In this document: positions 1 to 12,422 of the stretch, piece by piece
Numbering within the stretch: position 1 is the first letter of the stretch
Layout: every line of letters begins with the position of its first letter
Assembly (NCBI RefSeq): GCF_000003605.2
Contig: NW_003148696.1
Coordinates: 1 to 48,619, forward strand
Direction of reading: 5' to 3'
DNA: 48,619 bases
Source: Saccoglossus kowalevskii
Taxonomy: Eukaryota; Hemichordata; Enteropneusta; Harrimaniidae
Notes under the pieces: model-generated
The model's input: only the letters and a program-made list of their open reading frames with translations
Told to the model about the DNA's origin: nothing
Databases searched by the model: none
Made by a program: the position numbers and the translations under genes

Positions 1-834
1 GACCCACTTGTATGGGAATCCAATCTGAGACGTAACCCACCTGTGTGGGAATCCAATCTGAGACGTGACCAACCTGTATGGCTATCCAATCTGATTTGTG
101 ACCCACCTGTATGGGAATCCAATCTGATTTGTGACCCACCTGATTGGGAATCCAATCTGAGGCGTGACCCACCTGTGTGGGAATCCAATCTGAGTTGTGA
201 CCCACCTGTATGGGAATCCAATCTGAGACGTGACCCACCTGTATGGGAATCAGTTCTGAGATGTGACCCACCTGTTTGAGAATCCAATCTGAGAAGTGAC
301 CCACCTGTATGAGAATCCAATCTGAGATGTCACCCACCTGTATGGGAATTCAAACTGAGAAGTGACCTACCTGTATGGGAATCCATTCTGAGTTGTGACC
401 CACCTGTATTGGAATCCAATCTGAGACGTGACCCACCTGTATGAGAATTCAATCTGAGATGTGACCCACCTGTATGGGAATTCAATCTGAGAAGTGACCC
501 ACCTGTATGGGAATCCAATCTGAATTGTGACCCACCTGTATTGGAATCCAATCTGAGACGTGACCTACCTGCATGGGAATCAATTCTGAGAAGTGACCCA
601 CCTGTATAGGAATCCAATCTGAGAAGTGACCCACCTGTATGGGAATCCAATCTGAGACGTGACCTACCTGTATTCGAATCCAATCTGAGAAGTGACCCAC
701 CTGTATGAGAATCCAATCTGAGAAGTGACCCACCTGTATGAGAATCCAATCTGAGATGTGACCCACGTGTATGGGAATACAATCTGAGAAGTGACCTACC
801 TGTATGGGAATCCATTCTGAGTTGTGACCCACCT

Positions 835-1380
835 GTGTTGGAATCCAATCTGAGACGTGACCCACCTGTATGGGAATCCAATCTGAGATGTGATCTACCT
901 GTATGGGAATCCATTGTGAGTTCTGACCCGCCTGTATGGGAGTCAATTTTGAGTTGTGTCCCACCTGTATGGGAATCCAATCTGAGACGTGACCCACCTG
1001 CATGGGAATCAAATCTGAGATGTGACCCACCTGTTTGAGAATCCAATCTGAGAAGTGACCAGCCTGTATGAGAATCCAATCTGAGATGTGACCCACCTGT
1101 ATGGGAATACAATCTGAGAAGTGACCTACCTGTATGGGAATCCATTCTGATTTGTGACCCACCTGTGTTGGAATCCAATCTCAGACATGACCCACCTGTG
1201 TGGGAATCCAATCTGAGATGTGATCTACCTGTATGCGAATCCATTGTGAGATGTGACCCACCTGTTTGGGAATTCAATCTGAGAAGTGACCCACCTGTAT
1301 GGGAATCCAATCTGAGATGTGACCTACCTGTATGGGAATCCATTGTGAGTTGTGACCCACCTGTATGAGAATCCAATCAG
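835..1380. repeat. 20-unit module, copy 1
   Basis: The module runs from a unit with GTGTTGGAATCC to a unit with CAATCAGAG. In between, a ten-unit string with TTCTGACCCGCC and AGTCAATTTTGAG is followed 330 bases later (1165) by a second GTGTTGG-marked ten-unit string. The distance from GTGTTGG to CAG is 543 bases. This copy shares the rare variants AATCTCAGACATG (about 1177) and CAGAGTTGTGATTCACC (1378) with the copy at 34314, so these two are close relatives although 33.5 kb apart. Private to this copy is TATGCGAATCC near 1235. Confidence 0.85.
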
Positions 1381-1764
1381 AGTTGTGATTCACCTGTATG
1401 GGAATCCAATCTGAGTTGTGATCTACCTGTATGGGAGTCCAATCTGAGTTGTGATCCACCTGTATGGGAATATAATCTGAGAAGTGACCCACCTGTATGG
1501 GAATACAATGTGAGATGTGATCTACCTGTATGGGAATCCATTGTGAGTTGTGATCCACCTGTATGGGAATCCAATCTATGTTGTGATCTACCTGTATGGG
1601 AGTCCAATCTGAGTTGTGATCCACCTGTATGGGAATCCAATCTGAGACGTAACCCACCTGTATAGGAATCCAATCTGAGAAGTGACCCACCTGTATGGGA
1701 ATACAATGTGAGATGTGATCTACCTGTATGGGAATCCATTGTGAGTTGTGATCCACCTGTATGG

Positions 1765-1905
1765 GAATCCAATTCTATGTTGTGATCTACCTGTATGGGA
1801 GTCAATCTGAGTTGTGACCCACCTGTATGAGGAATCCAATCTGACAAGTGACCCACCTGTATGGAAATCCAATCTGAGATGTGACCCACCTGTGTGAGAA
1901 TCCCA
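1765..1905. repeat. Indel-rich patch in the array
   Basis: Four single-base indels in 140 bases: an extra T in CCAATTCTATG (about 1770), a lost C in GGAGTCAATC (about 1801), an extra G in TATGAGGAATCC (about 1829) and an extra C in AATCCCAATC (about 1901). Neighbouring kilobases have none. Confidence 0.85.
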
Positions 1906-2289
1906 ATCTGAGACGTGACCCACCTGTATGGCTATCCAAACTGATTTGTGATCCACCTGTATGGGAATCCAATCTGATTTGTGACCCACATGTATGGGAA
2001 TCCAATCTGAGGCGTGACCCACCTGTGTGGGAATCCAATCTGAGACACGATCCACCTGTATGGGAATCCAATCTGAGTTGTGACCCACCTGTATGGGAAT
2101 CCAATCTGAGACGTGACCCACCTGTATGGGAATCAGTTCTGAGATGTGACCCACCTGTTTGAGAATCCAATCTGAGAAGTGACCCACCTGTGTTGGAATC
2201 CAATCTGAGATGTGACCCACCTGTATGGGAATTCAATCTGAGAAGTGACCTACCTGTATGGGAATCCATTGTGAGTTGTGACCCACCTG

Positions 2290-2787
2290 TTTGGGAATTC
2301 AATCTGAGAAGTGACCCACCTGTATGGGAATCCAATCTGAGATGTGACCTACCTGTATGGGAATCCATTGTGAGTTGTGACCCACGTGTATGAGAATCCA
2401 ATCAGAGACGTGACCCACCTGTATGGGAATCCAATCTGAGTTGTGATCTACCTGTATGAGAATCCAATCTGAGATGTGACCCACCTGTATGGGAATCCAA
2501 TCTGAGACGTGACCCACCTGTATGGCAATCCAATCTGAGTTGTGACCCACCTGTATGGGAATCCAATCTGAGACGTGACCCACCTGTATGGGAATCCAAT
2601 GTGAGATGTGATCTACATGTATGGGAATTCATTGTGAGTTGTGATCCACCTGTATGGGAATTCAATCTGTGTTGTGATCTACCTGTATGGGAGTCCAATC
2701 TGAGTTGTGATCCACCTGTATGGGAATCCAATCTGAGACGTAACCCACCTGCATGGGAATCAAATCTGAGATGTGACCCACCTGTTT
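2290..2787. repeat. Block C1, paired with 41349-41846
   Basis: About 500 bases at a constant offset of 39,059. Diagnostic shared variants are CCCACGTGTATGAG and the string GATCTACATGTATGGG plus AATTCATTGTGAG (about 2611 and 41670). One difference is CAGAGACGTGACCC here against CAGAGTTGTGATCC at 41462. Confidence 0.82.
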
Positions 2788-2872
2788 GAGAATCCAATCT
2801 GAGAAGTGACCAGCCTGTATGAGAATCCAATCTGAGATGTGACCCACCTGTATGGGAATCCATTCTGAGTTG

Positions 2873-3427
2873 TGACCCACCTGTATTGGAATCCAATCTG
2901 AGTTGTGATCCACCTGTATGGGAGTCCAATCTGAGTTGTGATCCACCTGTATGGGAATCCAATCTGAGACGTGACCCACCTGTATGAGAATCCAATCTGA
3001 GACGTGACCGACCTGTATGGAAATCCAATCTGAGAAGTGACCGACCTGTATGGGAATACAATCTGAGAAGTGACCCACCTGTATGGGAATCCAATCTGAG
3101 AAGTGACCGACCTGTATGGGAATCCAATCTGAGACGTGGCCCACCTGTATGGGAATTCAATCTGAGAAGTGACCCACCTGTATGGGAATCTAATCTGAGA
3201 CGTAACCCACCTGTATGGGAATCCAATCTGAGACGTGACCCACCTGTATGGGAATCCAATCTGAGTTGTGACCCACCTGTATGGGAATCCAATCTGAGAC
3301 GTGACCCACCTGTATGGGAATCCAATCTGAGACGTGACCTACCTGTATGGGAATCCAATCTGAGAAGTGACCCACCTGTATGAGAATCCAATCTGAGAAG
3401 TGACCCACCTGTATGAGAATCCAATCT
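2873..3427. repeat. Block D1, paired with 36876-37430
   Basis: 555 bases at offset 34,003. Shared rare variants are ACGTGACCGACCTG (about 3001), ACGTGGCCCACC (3134) and GGGAATCTAATCTG (about 3186). The right edge coincides with the indel cluster 3434-3476. Confidence 0.84.
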
Positions 3428-3795
3428 GAGAAGTGACCCACTGTATTGGAATCCAATCTGAAGCGTGACCTACTGCATGGGAATCAATTCTGAGAAGTGA
3501 CCCACCTGTATAGGAATCCAATGTGAGAAGTGACCCACCTGTATGGGAATCCAATCTGAGACGTGACCTACCTGTATGCGAATCCAATCTGAGAAGTGAC
3601 CCACCTGTATGAGAATCCAATCTGAGAAGTGACCCACCTGTATGAGAATCCAATCTGAGATGTGACCCACGTGTATGGGAATACAATCTGAGAAGTGAAC
3701 TACCTGTATAGGAATCCATTCTGAGTTGTGACCCACCTGTGTTGGAATCCAATCTGAGACGTGACCCACCTGTATGGGAATCCAATCTGAGATGT
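3428..3795. repeat. Block E1, paired with 31860-32228
   Basis: Shares CTGAAGCGTGACC (3458; about 31890) and GTGAACTACCTGTATAGG (about 3695; 32128) at offset 28,432-28,433. This copy has two one-base deletions, in CCCACTG near 3440 and CTACTG near 3472, that the partner lacks. Confidence 0.8.
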
Positions 3796-4470
3796 GATCT
3801 ACCTGTATGGGAATCCATTGTGAGTTGTGACCCACCTGTATGGGAATCCAATCTGAGATGTGACCTACCTGTATGGGAATCCAATATGAGATGTGATCTA
3901 CCTGTATGGGAATCCATTGTGAGTTCTGACCCGCCTGTATGGGAGTCAATTTTGAGTTGTGTCCCACCTGTATGGGAATCCAATCTGAGACGTGACCCAC
4001 ATGCATGGGAATCAAACCTGAGATGTGACCCACCTGTTTGAGAATCCAATCTGAGAAGTGACCAGCCTGTATGAGAATCCAATCTGAGATGTGACCCACC
4101 TGTATGGGAGTACAATCTGAGAAGTGACCTACCTGTATGGGAATCCATTCTGAGTTGTGACCCACCTGTATGAGAATCCAATCAGAGTTGTGATCCACCT
4201 GTATGGGAATCCAATCTGAGTTGTGATCTACCTGTATGAGAATCCAATCTGAGATGTGACCCACCTGTATGGGAATCCAATCTGAGACGTGACCCACCTG
4301 TATGGCAATCCAATCTGAGTTGTGACCCACCTGTATGGGAATCCAATCTGTGTTGTGATCTACCTGTATGAGAATCCAATCTGAGATGTGACCCTCCTGT
4401 ATGGGAATCCAATCTGAGACGTGACCCACCTGTATGGCAATCCAATCTGAGTTGTGACCCACCTGTATGG

Positions 4471-5830
4471 GAATCCAATCTGAGTTGTGATCTACCTGTA
4501 TGGGAGTCCAATCTGAGTTGTGATCCACCTGTATGGGAATATAATCTGAGAAGTGATCCACCTGTATGGGAATCCAATGTGAGATGTGATCTACCTGTAT
4601 GGGAATCCATTGTGAGTTGTGATCCACCTGTATGGGAATCCAATCTGTGTTGTGATCTACCTGAATGGGAGTCCAATCTGAGTTGTGATCCACCTGTATG
4701 GGAATCCAATCTGAGACGTAACCCACCTGTATAGGAATCCAATCTGAGAAGTGACCCACCTGTATGGGAATCCAATCTGAGAAGTGACCCACCTGTGTGG
4801 AAATCCAATCTGAGATGTGACCCACCTGCATGGGAATCAAATCTGAGATGTGACCCACCTGTTTGAGAATCCAATCTGAGAAGTGACCCACCTGTATGAG
4901 AATCCTATCTGAGATGTGACCCACCTGTATGGGAGTACAATCTGAGAAGTGACCTACCTGTATGGGAATCCATTCTGAGTTGTGACCCACCTGTATGAGA
5001 ATCCAATCAGAGTTGTGATCTACCTGTATGAGAATCCAATCTGAGATGTGACCCACCTGTATGGGAATCCAATCTGAGACGTGACCCACCTGTATGGCAA
5101 TCCAATCTAAGTTGTGACCCACCTGTATGGGAATCCAATCTGAGAAGTGACCCACCTGTATGGAAATCCAATCTGAGATGTGACCCACCTGCATGGGAAT
5201 CAAATCTGAGATGTGACCCACCTGTTTGAGAATCCAATCTGAGAAGTGACCAGCCTGTATAAGAATCCAATCTGAGATGTGACCCACCTGTATGGGAGTA
5301 CAATCTGAGAAGTGACCTACCTGTATGGGAATCCATTCTGAGTTGTGACCCACCTGTATGAGAATCCAATCAGAGTTGTGATCTACCTGTATGAGAATCC
5401 AATCTGAGATGTGACCCACCTGTATGGGAATCCAATCTGAGACGTGACCCACCTGTATGGCAATCCAATCTAAGTTGTGACCCACCTGTATGGGAATCCA
5501 ATCTGAGAAGTGACCCACCTGTATGGAAATCCAATCTGAGATGTGACCCACCTGCATGGGAATCAAATCTGAGATGTGACCCACCTGTTTGAGAATCCAA
5601 TCTGAGAAGTGACCAGCCTGTATGAGAATCCAATCTGAGATGTGACCCACCTGTATGGGAGTACAATCTGAGAAGTGACCTACCTGTATGGGAATCCATT
5701 CTGAGTTGTGACCCACCTGTATGAGAATCCAATCAGAGTTGTGATCTACCTGTATGAGAATCCAATCTGAGATGTGACCCACCTGTATGGGAATCCAATC
5801 TGAGACGTGACCCACCTGTATGGCAATCCA
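4471..5830. repeat. Block A1, paired with 12423-13782
   Basis: Aligned at a constant offset of 7,952 bases (241 units minus one base). Shared rare variants include AAGTGATCCACC (about 4551), CTGAATGGGAG (about 4661) and TGTGTGGAAATCC (4791). The odd single base in the offset is explained by the one-base deletion near 10798, between the two copies. The block contains the 363-base tandem. Confidence 0.85.
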
Positions 5831-5872
5831 ATCTGAGTTGTGACCCACCTGTATGGGAATCCAATCTGAGAC
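4761..5872. repeat. 11-unit (363-bp) higher-order repeat, about 3 tandem copies
   Basis: The CAATCAGAG marker recurs at 5008, 5371 and 5734, exactly 363 bases apart. The accompanying CCTGCATGGG, CTGTTTGAG, ACCAGCC and GGGAGTAC variants recur in the same order. The first copy is distinguished by TGTGTGGAAATCC (about 4793) and ATCCTATCTG; the second has TATAAGAATCC (about 5258). CAATCTAAGTTGTG is shared by the two full copies starting at the markers. The right edge is where AAGTGACC becomes ACGTGACC near 5872. Confidence 0.88.
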
Positions 5873-6369
5873 GTGACCCACCTGTATGGGAATCCAATCT
5901 GAATTGTGACCCACCTGTATGGGAATCCAATCTGAGTTGTGATCTACCTGTATGAGAATCCAATCTGAGATGTGACCCACCTGTATGGGAATACAATCTG
6001 AGAAGTGACCTACCTGTATGGGAATCCATTCTGATTTGTGACCCACCTGTGTTGGAATCCAATCTGAGACATGACCCACCTGTGTGGGAATCCAATCTGA
6101 GATGTGATCTACCTGTATGGGAATCCATTGTGAGATGTGACCCACCTGTTTGGGAATTCAATCTGAGAAGTGACCCACCTGTATGGGAATCCAATCTGAG
6201 ATGTGACCTACCTGTATGGGAATCCAATATGAGATGTGATCTACCTGTATGGGAATCCATTGTGAGTTCTGACCCGCCTGTATGGGAGTCAATTTTGAGT
6301 TGTGTCCCACCTGTATGGGAATCCAATCTGAGACGTGACCCACCTGCATGGTAATCAAATCTGAGAAGT

Positions 6370-8605
6370 GACCAGCCTGTATGAGAATCCAATCTGAGAT
6401 GTGACCCACCTGTATGGGAATACAATCTGAGAAGTGACCCACCTGTATGGGAATCCATTCTGATTTGTGACCCACCTGTGTGGGAATCCAATCTGAGACA
6501 TGATCCACCTGTGTGGGAATCCAATCTGAGATGTGATCTACCTGTATGGGAATCCATTGTGAGATGTGACCCACCTGTTTGGGAATTCAATCTGAGAAGT
6601 GACCCACCTGTATGGGAATCCAATCTTAGATGTGACCTACCTGTATGGGAATCCATTGTGAGTAGTGACCCACCTGTATGAGAATCCAATCAGAGTTGTG
6701 ATCCACCAGTATGGGAATCCAATCTGAGTTGTGATCTACCTGTATGAGCATCCAATCTGAGATGTGACCCACCTGTATGGGAATCCAATCTGAGACGTGA
6801 CCCACCTGTATGGCAATCCAATCTGAGTTGTGTCCCACCTGTATGGGAATCCAATCTGAGACATGACCTACCTGTATGGGAATCCAATCTGAGGCGTGAC
6901 CCACCTGTGTGGGAATCCAATCTGAGTTGTGATCTACCTGTATGGGAGTCCAATCTGAGTTGTGATCCACCTGTATGGGAATATAATCTGAGAAGTGACC
7001 CACCTGTATGGGAATCCAATGTGAGATGTGATCTACCTGTATGGGAATCCATTGTGAGTTGTGATCCACCTGTATGGGAATCCAATCTGTGTTGTGATCT
7101 ACCTGTATGGGAGTCCAATCTGAGTTGTGATCCACCTGTATGGGAATCCAATCTGAGACGTAACCCACCTGTATAGGAATCCAATCTGAGAAGTGACCCA
7201 CCTGTATGGGAATCCAATCTGAGAAGTGACCCACCTGTATGGAAATCCAATCTGAGATGTGACCCACCTGCATGGGAATCCAATCTGAGATGTGACCCAC
7301 CTGTATGGGAGTACAATCTGAGAAGTGACCTACCTGTATGGGAATCCATTCTGAGTTGTGACCCACCTGTATGAGAATCCAATCAGAGTTGTGGTCCACC
7401 TGTATGGGAATCCAATCTGAGTTGTGATCTACCTGTATGAGAATCCAATCTGAGATGTGACCCACCTGTATGGGAATCCAATTTGAGACGTGAATCACCT
7501 GTATGGCAATCCAATCTGAGTTGTGACCCACCTGTATGGGAATCCAATCTGTGTTGTGATCTACCTGTATGAGAATCCAATCTGAGATGTGACCCACCTG
7601 TATGGGAATCCAATCTGAGACGTAACCCACCTGTATGGCAATCCAATCTGAGTTGTGACCCACCTGTATGGGAATCCAATCTGAGACGTGAATCACCTGT
7701 ATGGCAATCCAATCTGAGTTGTGACCCATCTGTATGGGAATCCAATCTGTGTTGTGATCTACCTGTATGAGAATCCAATCTGAGATGTGACCCACCTGTA
7801 TGGGAATCCAATCTGAGACGTGACCCACCTGTATGGGAATCCAATCTGAGTTGTGATCTACCTGTATGAGAATCCAATCTGAGATGTGACCCACCTGTAT
7901 GGGAATACAATCTGAGAAGTGACCTACCTTTATGGGAATCCATTCTGATTTGTGACCCACCTGTGTTGGAATCCAATCTGAGACATGACCCACCTGTGTG
8001 GGAATCCAATCTGAGATGTGATCTACCTGTATGGGAATCCATTGTGAGATGTGACCCACCTGTTTAGGAATTCAATCTGAGAAGTGACCCACCTGTATGG
8101 GAATCCAATCTGAGATGTGACCTACCTGTATGGGAATCCAATATGAGATGTGATCTACCTGTATGGGAATCCATTGTGAGTTCTGACCCGCCTGTATGGG
8201 AGTCAATTTTGAGTTGTGTCCCACCTGTATGGGAATCCAATCTGAGACGTGACCCACATGCATGGGAATCAAACCTGAGATGTGACCCACCTGTTTGAGA
8301 ATCCAATCTGAGAAGTGACCAGCCTGTACGAGAATCCAATCTGAGATGTGACCCACCTGTATGGGAGTACAATCTGAGAAGTGACCTACCTGTATGGGAA
8401 TCCATTCTGAGTTGTGACCCACCTGTATGAGAATCCAATCAGAGTTGTGATCCACCTGTATGGGAATCCAATCTGAGTTGTGATCTACCTGTATGAGAAT
8501 CCAATCTGAGATGTGACCCACCTGTATGGGAATCCAATCTGAGACGTGAACCACCTGTATGGCAATCCAATCTGAGTTGTGACCCACCTGTATGGGAATC
8601 CAATC
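6370..8605. repeat. Block B1, paired with 13871-15765 and 24640-26485
   Basis: From 6711 to 8605 it matches 13871-15765 at offset 7,160. From 6370 to 8214 it matches 24640-26485 at offset 18,270, then 18,271 after a one-base insertion in the latter. Shared rare variants are AATTTGAGACGTGAATCACC (7481, 14641, 25751) and CTACCTTTATGGG (about 7924, 15084). Private to this copy are CACCAGTATGGG (about 6704) and TATGAGCATCC (about 6744). GAGTAGTGACC near 6658 is shared with 24928. Confidence 0.85.
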
Positions 8606-10794
8606 TGTGTTGTGATCTACCTGTATGAGAATCCAATCTGAGATGTGACCCACCTGTATGGGAATCCAATCTGAGACGTGACCCACCTGTATGGCAATCC
8701 AATCTGAGTTGTGACCCACCTGTATGGGAATCCAATCTGAGACGTGACCCACCTGTATGGGAATCCAATCTGAATTGTGACCCACCTGTATGGGAATCCA
8801 ATCTGAGTTGTGATCTACCTGTATGAGAATCCAATCTGAGATGTGACCCACCTGTATGGGAATACAATCTGAGAAGTGACCTACCTGTATGGGAATCCAT
8901 TCTGATTTGTGACCCACCTGTGTTGGAATCCAATCTGAGACATGACCCAGCTGTGTGGGAATCCAATCTGAGATGTGATCTACCTGTATGGGAATCCATT
9001 GTGAGATGTGACCCACCTGTTTGCGAATTCAATCTGAGAAGTGACCCACCTGTATGGGAATCCAATCTGAGATGTGACCTACCTGTATGGGAATCCAATA
9101 TGAGATGTGATCTACCTGTATGGGAATCCATTGTGAGTTCTGACCCGCCTGTATGGGAGTCAATTTTGAGTTGTGTCCCACCTGTATGGGAATCCAATCT
9201 GAGACGTGACTCACCTGCATGGGAATCAAATCTGAGATGTGACCCACCTGTTTGAGAATCCAATCTGAGAAGTGACCAGCCTGTATGAGAATCCAATCTG
9301 AGATGTGACCCACCTGTATGGGAATACAATCTGAGAAGTGACCTACCTGTATGGGAATCCATTCTGATTTGTGACCCACCTGTGTTGGAATCCAATCTGA
9401 AACATGATCCACCTGTGTGGGAATCCAATCTGAGATGTGATCTACCTGTATGGGAATCCATTGTGAGATGTGACCCACCTGTTTGGGAATTCAATCTGAG
9501 AAGTAACCCACCTGTATGCGAATCCAATCTTAGATGTGACCTACCTGTATGGGAATCCATTGTGAGTTGTGACCCACCTGTATGAGAATCCAATCAGAGT
9601 TGTGATCCACCTGTATGGGAATCCAATCTGAGTTGTGATCTACCTGTATGAGAATCCAATCTGAGATGTGACCCACCTGTATGGGAATCCAATCTGAGAC
9701 GTGACCCACCTGTATGGCAATCCAATCTGAGTTGTGTCCCACCTGTATGGGAATCCAATCTCAGACGTGACCTACCTGTATGGGAATCCAATCTGAGGCG
9801 TGACCCACCTGTGTGGGAATCCAATCTGAGTTGTGATCTACCTGTATGGGAGTCCAATCTGAGTTGTGATCCACCTGTATGGGAATATAATCTGAGAAGT
9901 GACCCACCTGTATGGGAATCCAATGTGAGATGTGATCTACCTGTATGGGAATCCATTGTGAGTTGTGATCCACCTGTATGGGAATCCAATCTGTGTTGTG
10001 ATCTACCTCTATGGGAGTCCAATCTGAGTTGTGATCCACCTGTATGGGAATCCAATCTGAGACGTAACCCACCTGTATAGGAATCCAATCTGAGAAGTGA
10101 CCCACCTGTATGGGAATCCAATCTGAGAAGTGACCCACCTGTATGGAAATCCAATCTGAGATGTGACCCACCTGCATGGGAATCAAATCTGAGATGTGAC
10201 CCACCTGTTTGAGAATCCAATCTGAGAAGTGACCAGCCTGTATGAGAATCCAATCTGAGATGTGACCCACCTGTATGGGAGTACAATCTGAGAAGTGACC
10301 TACCTGTATGGGAATCCATTCTGAGTTGTGACCCACCTGTATGAGAATCCAATCAGAGTTGTGATCCACCTGTATGGGAATCCAATCTGAGTTGTGATCT
10401 ACCTGTATGAGAATCCAATCTGAGATGTGACCCACCTGTATGGGAATCCAATCTGAGACGTGAACCACCTGTATGGCAATCCAATCTGAGTTGTGACCCA
10501 CCTGTATGGGAATCCAATCTGAGACGTGACCCACCTGTATGGGAATCCAATCTGAATTGTGACCCGCCTGTATGGGAATCCAATCTGAGTTGTGATCTAC
10601 CTGTATGAGAATCCAATCTGAGATGTGACCCACCTGTATGGGAATACAATCTGAGAAGTGACCTACCTGTATGGGAATCCATTCTGATTTGTGACCCACC
10701 TGTGTTGGAATCCAATCTGAGACATGACCCACCTGTGTGGGAATCCAATCTGAGATGTGATCTACCTGTATGGGAATCCATTGTGAGATGTGAC
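8606..10794. repeat. Mosaic segment of left-domain unit strings
   Basis: This stretch contains further relatives of already described strings. 9029-9478 resembles 24395-24844, and 9594-10352 resembles 6690-7382 with two extra units. 10353-10794 matches 15599-16040 at offset 5,246. Markers CAATCAGAG fall near 9595 and 10354. No non-repeat sequence is present. Confidence 0.75.
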
Positions 10795-10803
10795 CCACTG
10801 TTT

Positions 10804-11657
10804 AGGAATTCAATCTGAGATGTAACCCACCTGTATGGGAATTCAATCTGAGAAGTGACCCACCTGTATGGGAATCCAATCTGAGACATGACCCACGTGC
10901 ATGGGAATCCAATCTGAGATGTGACCCACTTGTATGGTAATCCAATCTTAGACGTGACACACCTGTATGGGAATCCAATCTGATACGTGACCCACCTGTA
11001 TGGCAATCCAATCTTAGTTGTGACCCACCTGTATGGCAATCCAATCTGAGACGTGACCTACCTGTATGGGAATCCAATCTGAGAAGTGACCCACCTGTAT
11101 GAGAATCCAATCTGAGAAGTGACCCACCTGTATGAGAATCCAATCTGAGATGTGACCCACCTGTATGGGAGTACAATCTGAGACCTGACCCACCTGTATG
11201 GGAATCCAATCTGAGATGTGATCTACCTGTATGGGAATCCATTGTGAGTTCTGACCCGCCTGTATGTGAGTCAATTTTGAGTTGTGTCCCACCTGTATGG
11301 GAATCCAATCTGAGACGTGACCCACCTGTATGGGAATCCAATCTGAATTGTGACCCACCTGTATTGGAATCCAATCTGAGACGTGACCTACCTGCGTGGG
11401 AATCAATTCTGAGAAGTGACCCACCTGTATAGGAATCCAATCTGAGAAGTGACCCACCTGTATGGGAATCCAATCTGAGACGTGACCTACCTGTATGAGA
11501 ATCCAATCTGAGAAGTGACCCACCTGTATGAGAATCCAATCTGAGAAGTGACCCACCTGTATGAGAATCCAATCTGAGATGTGACCCACGTGTATGGGAA
11601 TACAATCTGAGAAGTGACCTACCTGTACGGGAATCCATTCTGAGTTGTGACCCACCT
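10804..11657. repeat. Segment with the CTTAGACGTGACACACC marker
   Basis: The marker at about 10947 (TTAGACGTGACACACC) is one of a small family also present near 20909, 31734, 39177 and 40504, and in degraded form near 48549. This copy additionally has TATGGTAATCC and CTGATACGTGACCC, shared with the far right end of the window (about 48535-48595). It contains AGACCTGACC near 11183, as at 37531. Confidence 0.75.
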
Positions 11658-12203
11658 GTGTTGGAATCCAATCAGAGACGTGACCCACCTGTATGGGAAT
11701 CCAATCTGAGATGTGATCTACCTGTATGGGAATCCATTGTGAGTTCTGACCCGCCTGTATGGGAGTCAATTTTGAGTTGTGTCCCACCTGTATGGGAATC
11801 CAATCTGAGACGTGACCCACCTGCATGGGAATCAAATCTGAGATGTGACCCACCTGTTTGAGAATCCAATCTGAGAAGTGACCAGCCTGTATGAGAATCC
11901 AATCTGAGATGTGACCCACCTGTATGGGAATACAATCTGAGAAGTGACCTACCTGTATGGCAATCCATTCTGATTTGTGACCCACCTGTGTTGGAATCCA
12001 ATCTGAGACATGATCCACCTGTGTGGGAATCCAATCTGAGATGTGATCTACCTGTATGGGAATCCATTGTGAGATGTGACCCACCTGTTTGGGAATTCAA
12101 TCTGAGAAGTGACCCACCTGTATGGGAATCCAATCTGAGATGTGACCTACCTGTATGGGAATCCATTGTGAGTTGTGACCCACCTGTATGAGAATCCAAT
12201 CAG
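11658..12203. repeat. 20-unit module, copy 2
   Basis: Same order of variant units as at 835, with the second GTGTTGG unit at 11988 (330 bases on) and the CAG marker at 12201 (543 bases on). The first unit carries CAATCAGAGACG instead of CAATCTGAGACG, and ACATGATCC replaces ACATGACCC in the second half. It sits just left of the duplicated block 12423-13782. Confidence 0.85.
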
Positions 12204-12422
12204 AGTTGTGATCCACCTGTATGGGAATCCAATCTGAGAAGTGACCCACCTGTATGAGAATCCAATCTGAGATGTGACCCACGTGTATGGGAATACAATC
12301 TGAGAAGTGACCTACCTGTATGGGAATCCATTCTGAGTTGTGACCCACCTGTATGGGAATCCAATCTGAGACGTGACCTACCTGTATGGGAATCCAATCT
12401 GAGGCGTGACCCACCTGTGTGG

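Larger units (their letters stand above)
3470..6145 (-). other. Longest open frame (891 codons), a repeat by-product, not a gene
   Basis: This minus-strand frame reads an 11-residue period of the type VSDWIPIQVGH for about 81 units without a stop. I do not call it a gene. The typical unit is stop-free in all three minus frames and one plus frame, so long open frames are expected. Overlapping frames of several hundred codons lie in the same stretch in the other minus frames. The frame ends where a unit variant or indel happens to create a stop. There is no change in composition, no unique N- or C-terminal domain, no signal peptide and no flanking non-repeat sequence. The tail-triplet variation changes the first codon position in this frame (V, I, F, N), the opposite of what purifying selection on a protein would leave. 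A transcript is still possible. Confidence 0.85.

Noticed and set aside
3470-6145. Large repeat protein of 11-residue period (minus strand, 891 codons)
   Set aside because: Open frames of this kind are forced by a 33-base stop-free unit. Several overlap in different frames, they begin and end within repeats, and unit variation is not biased to silent changes.
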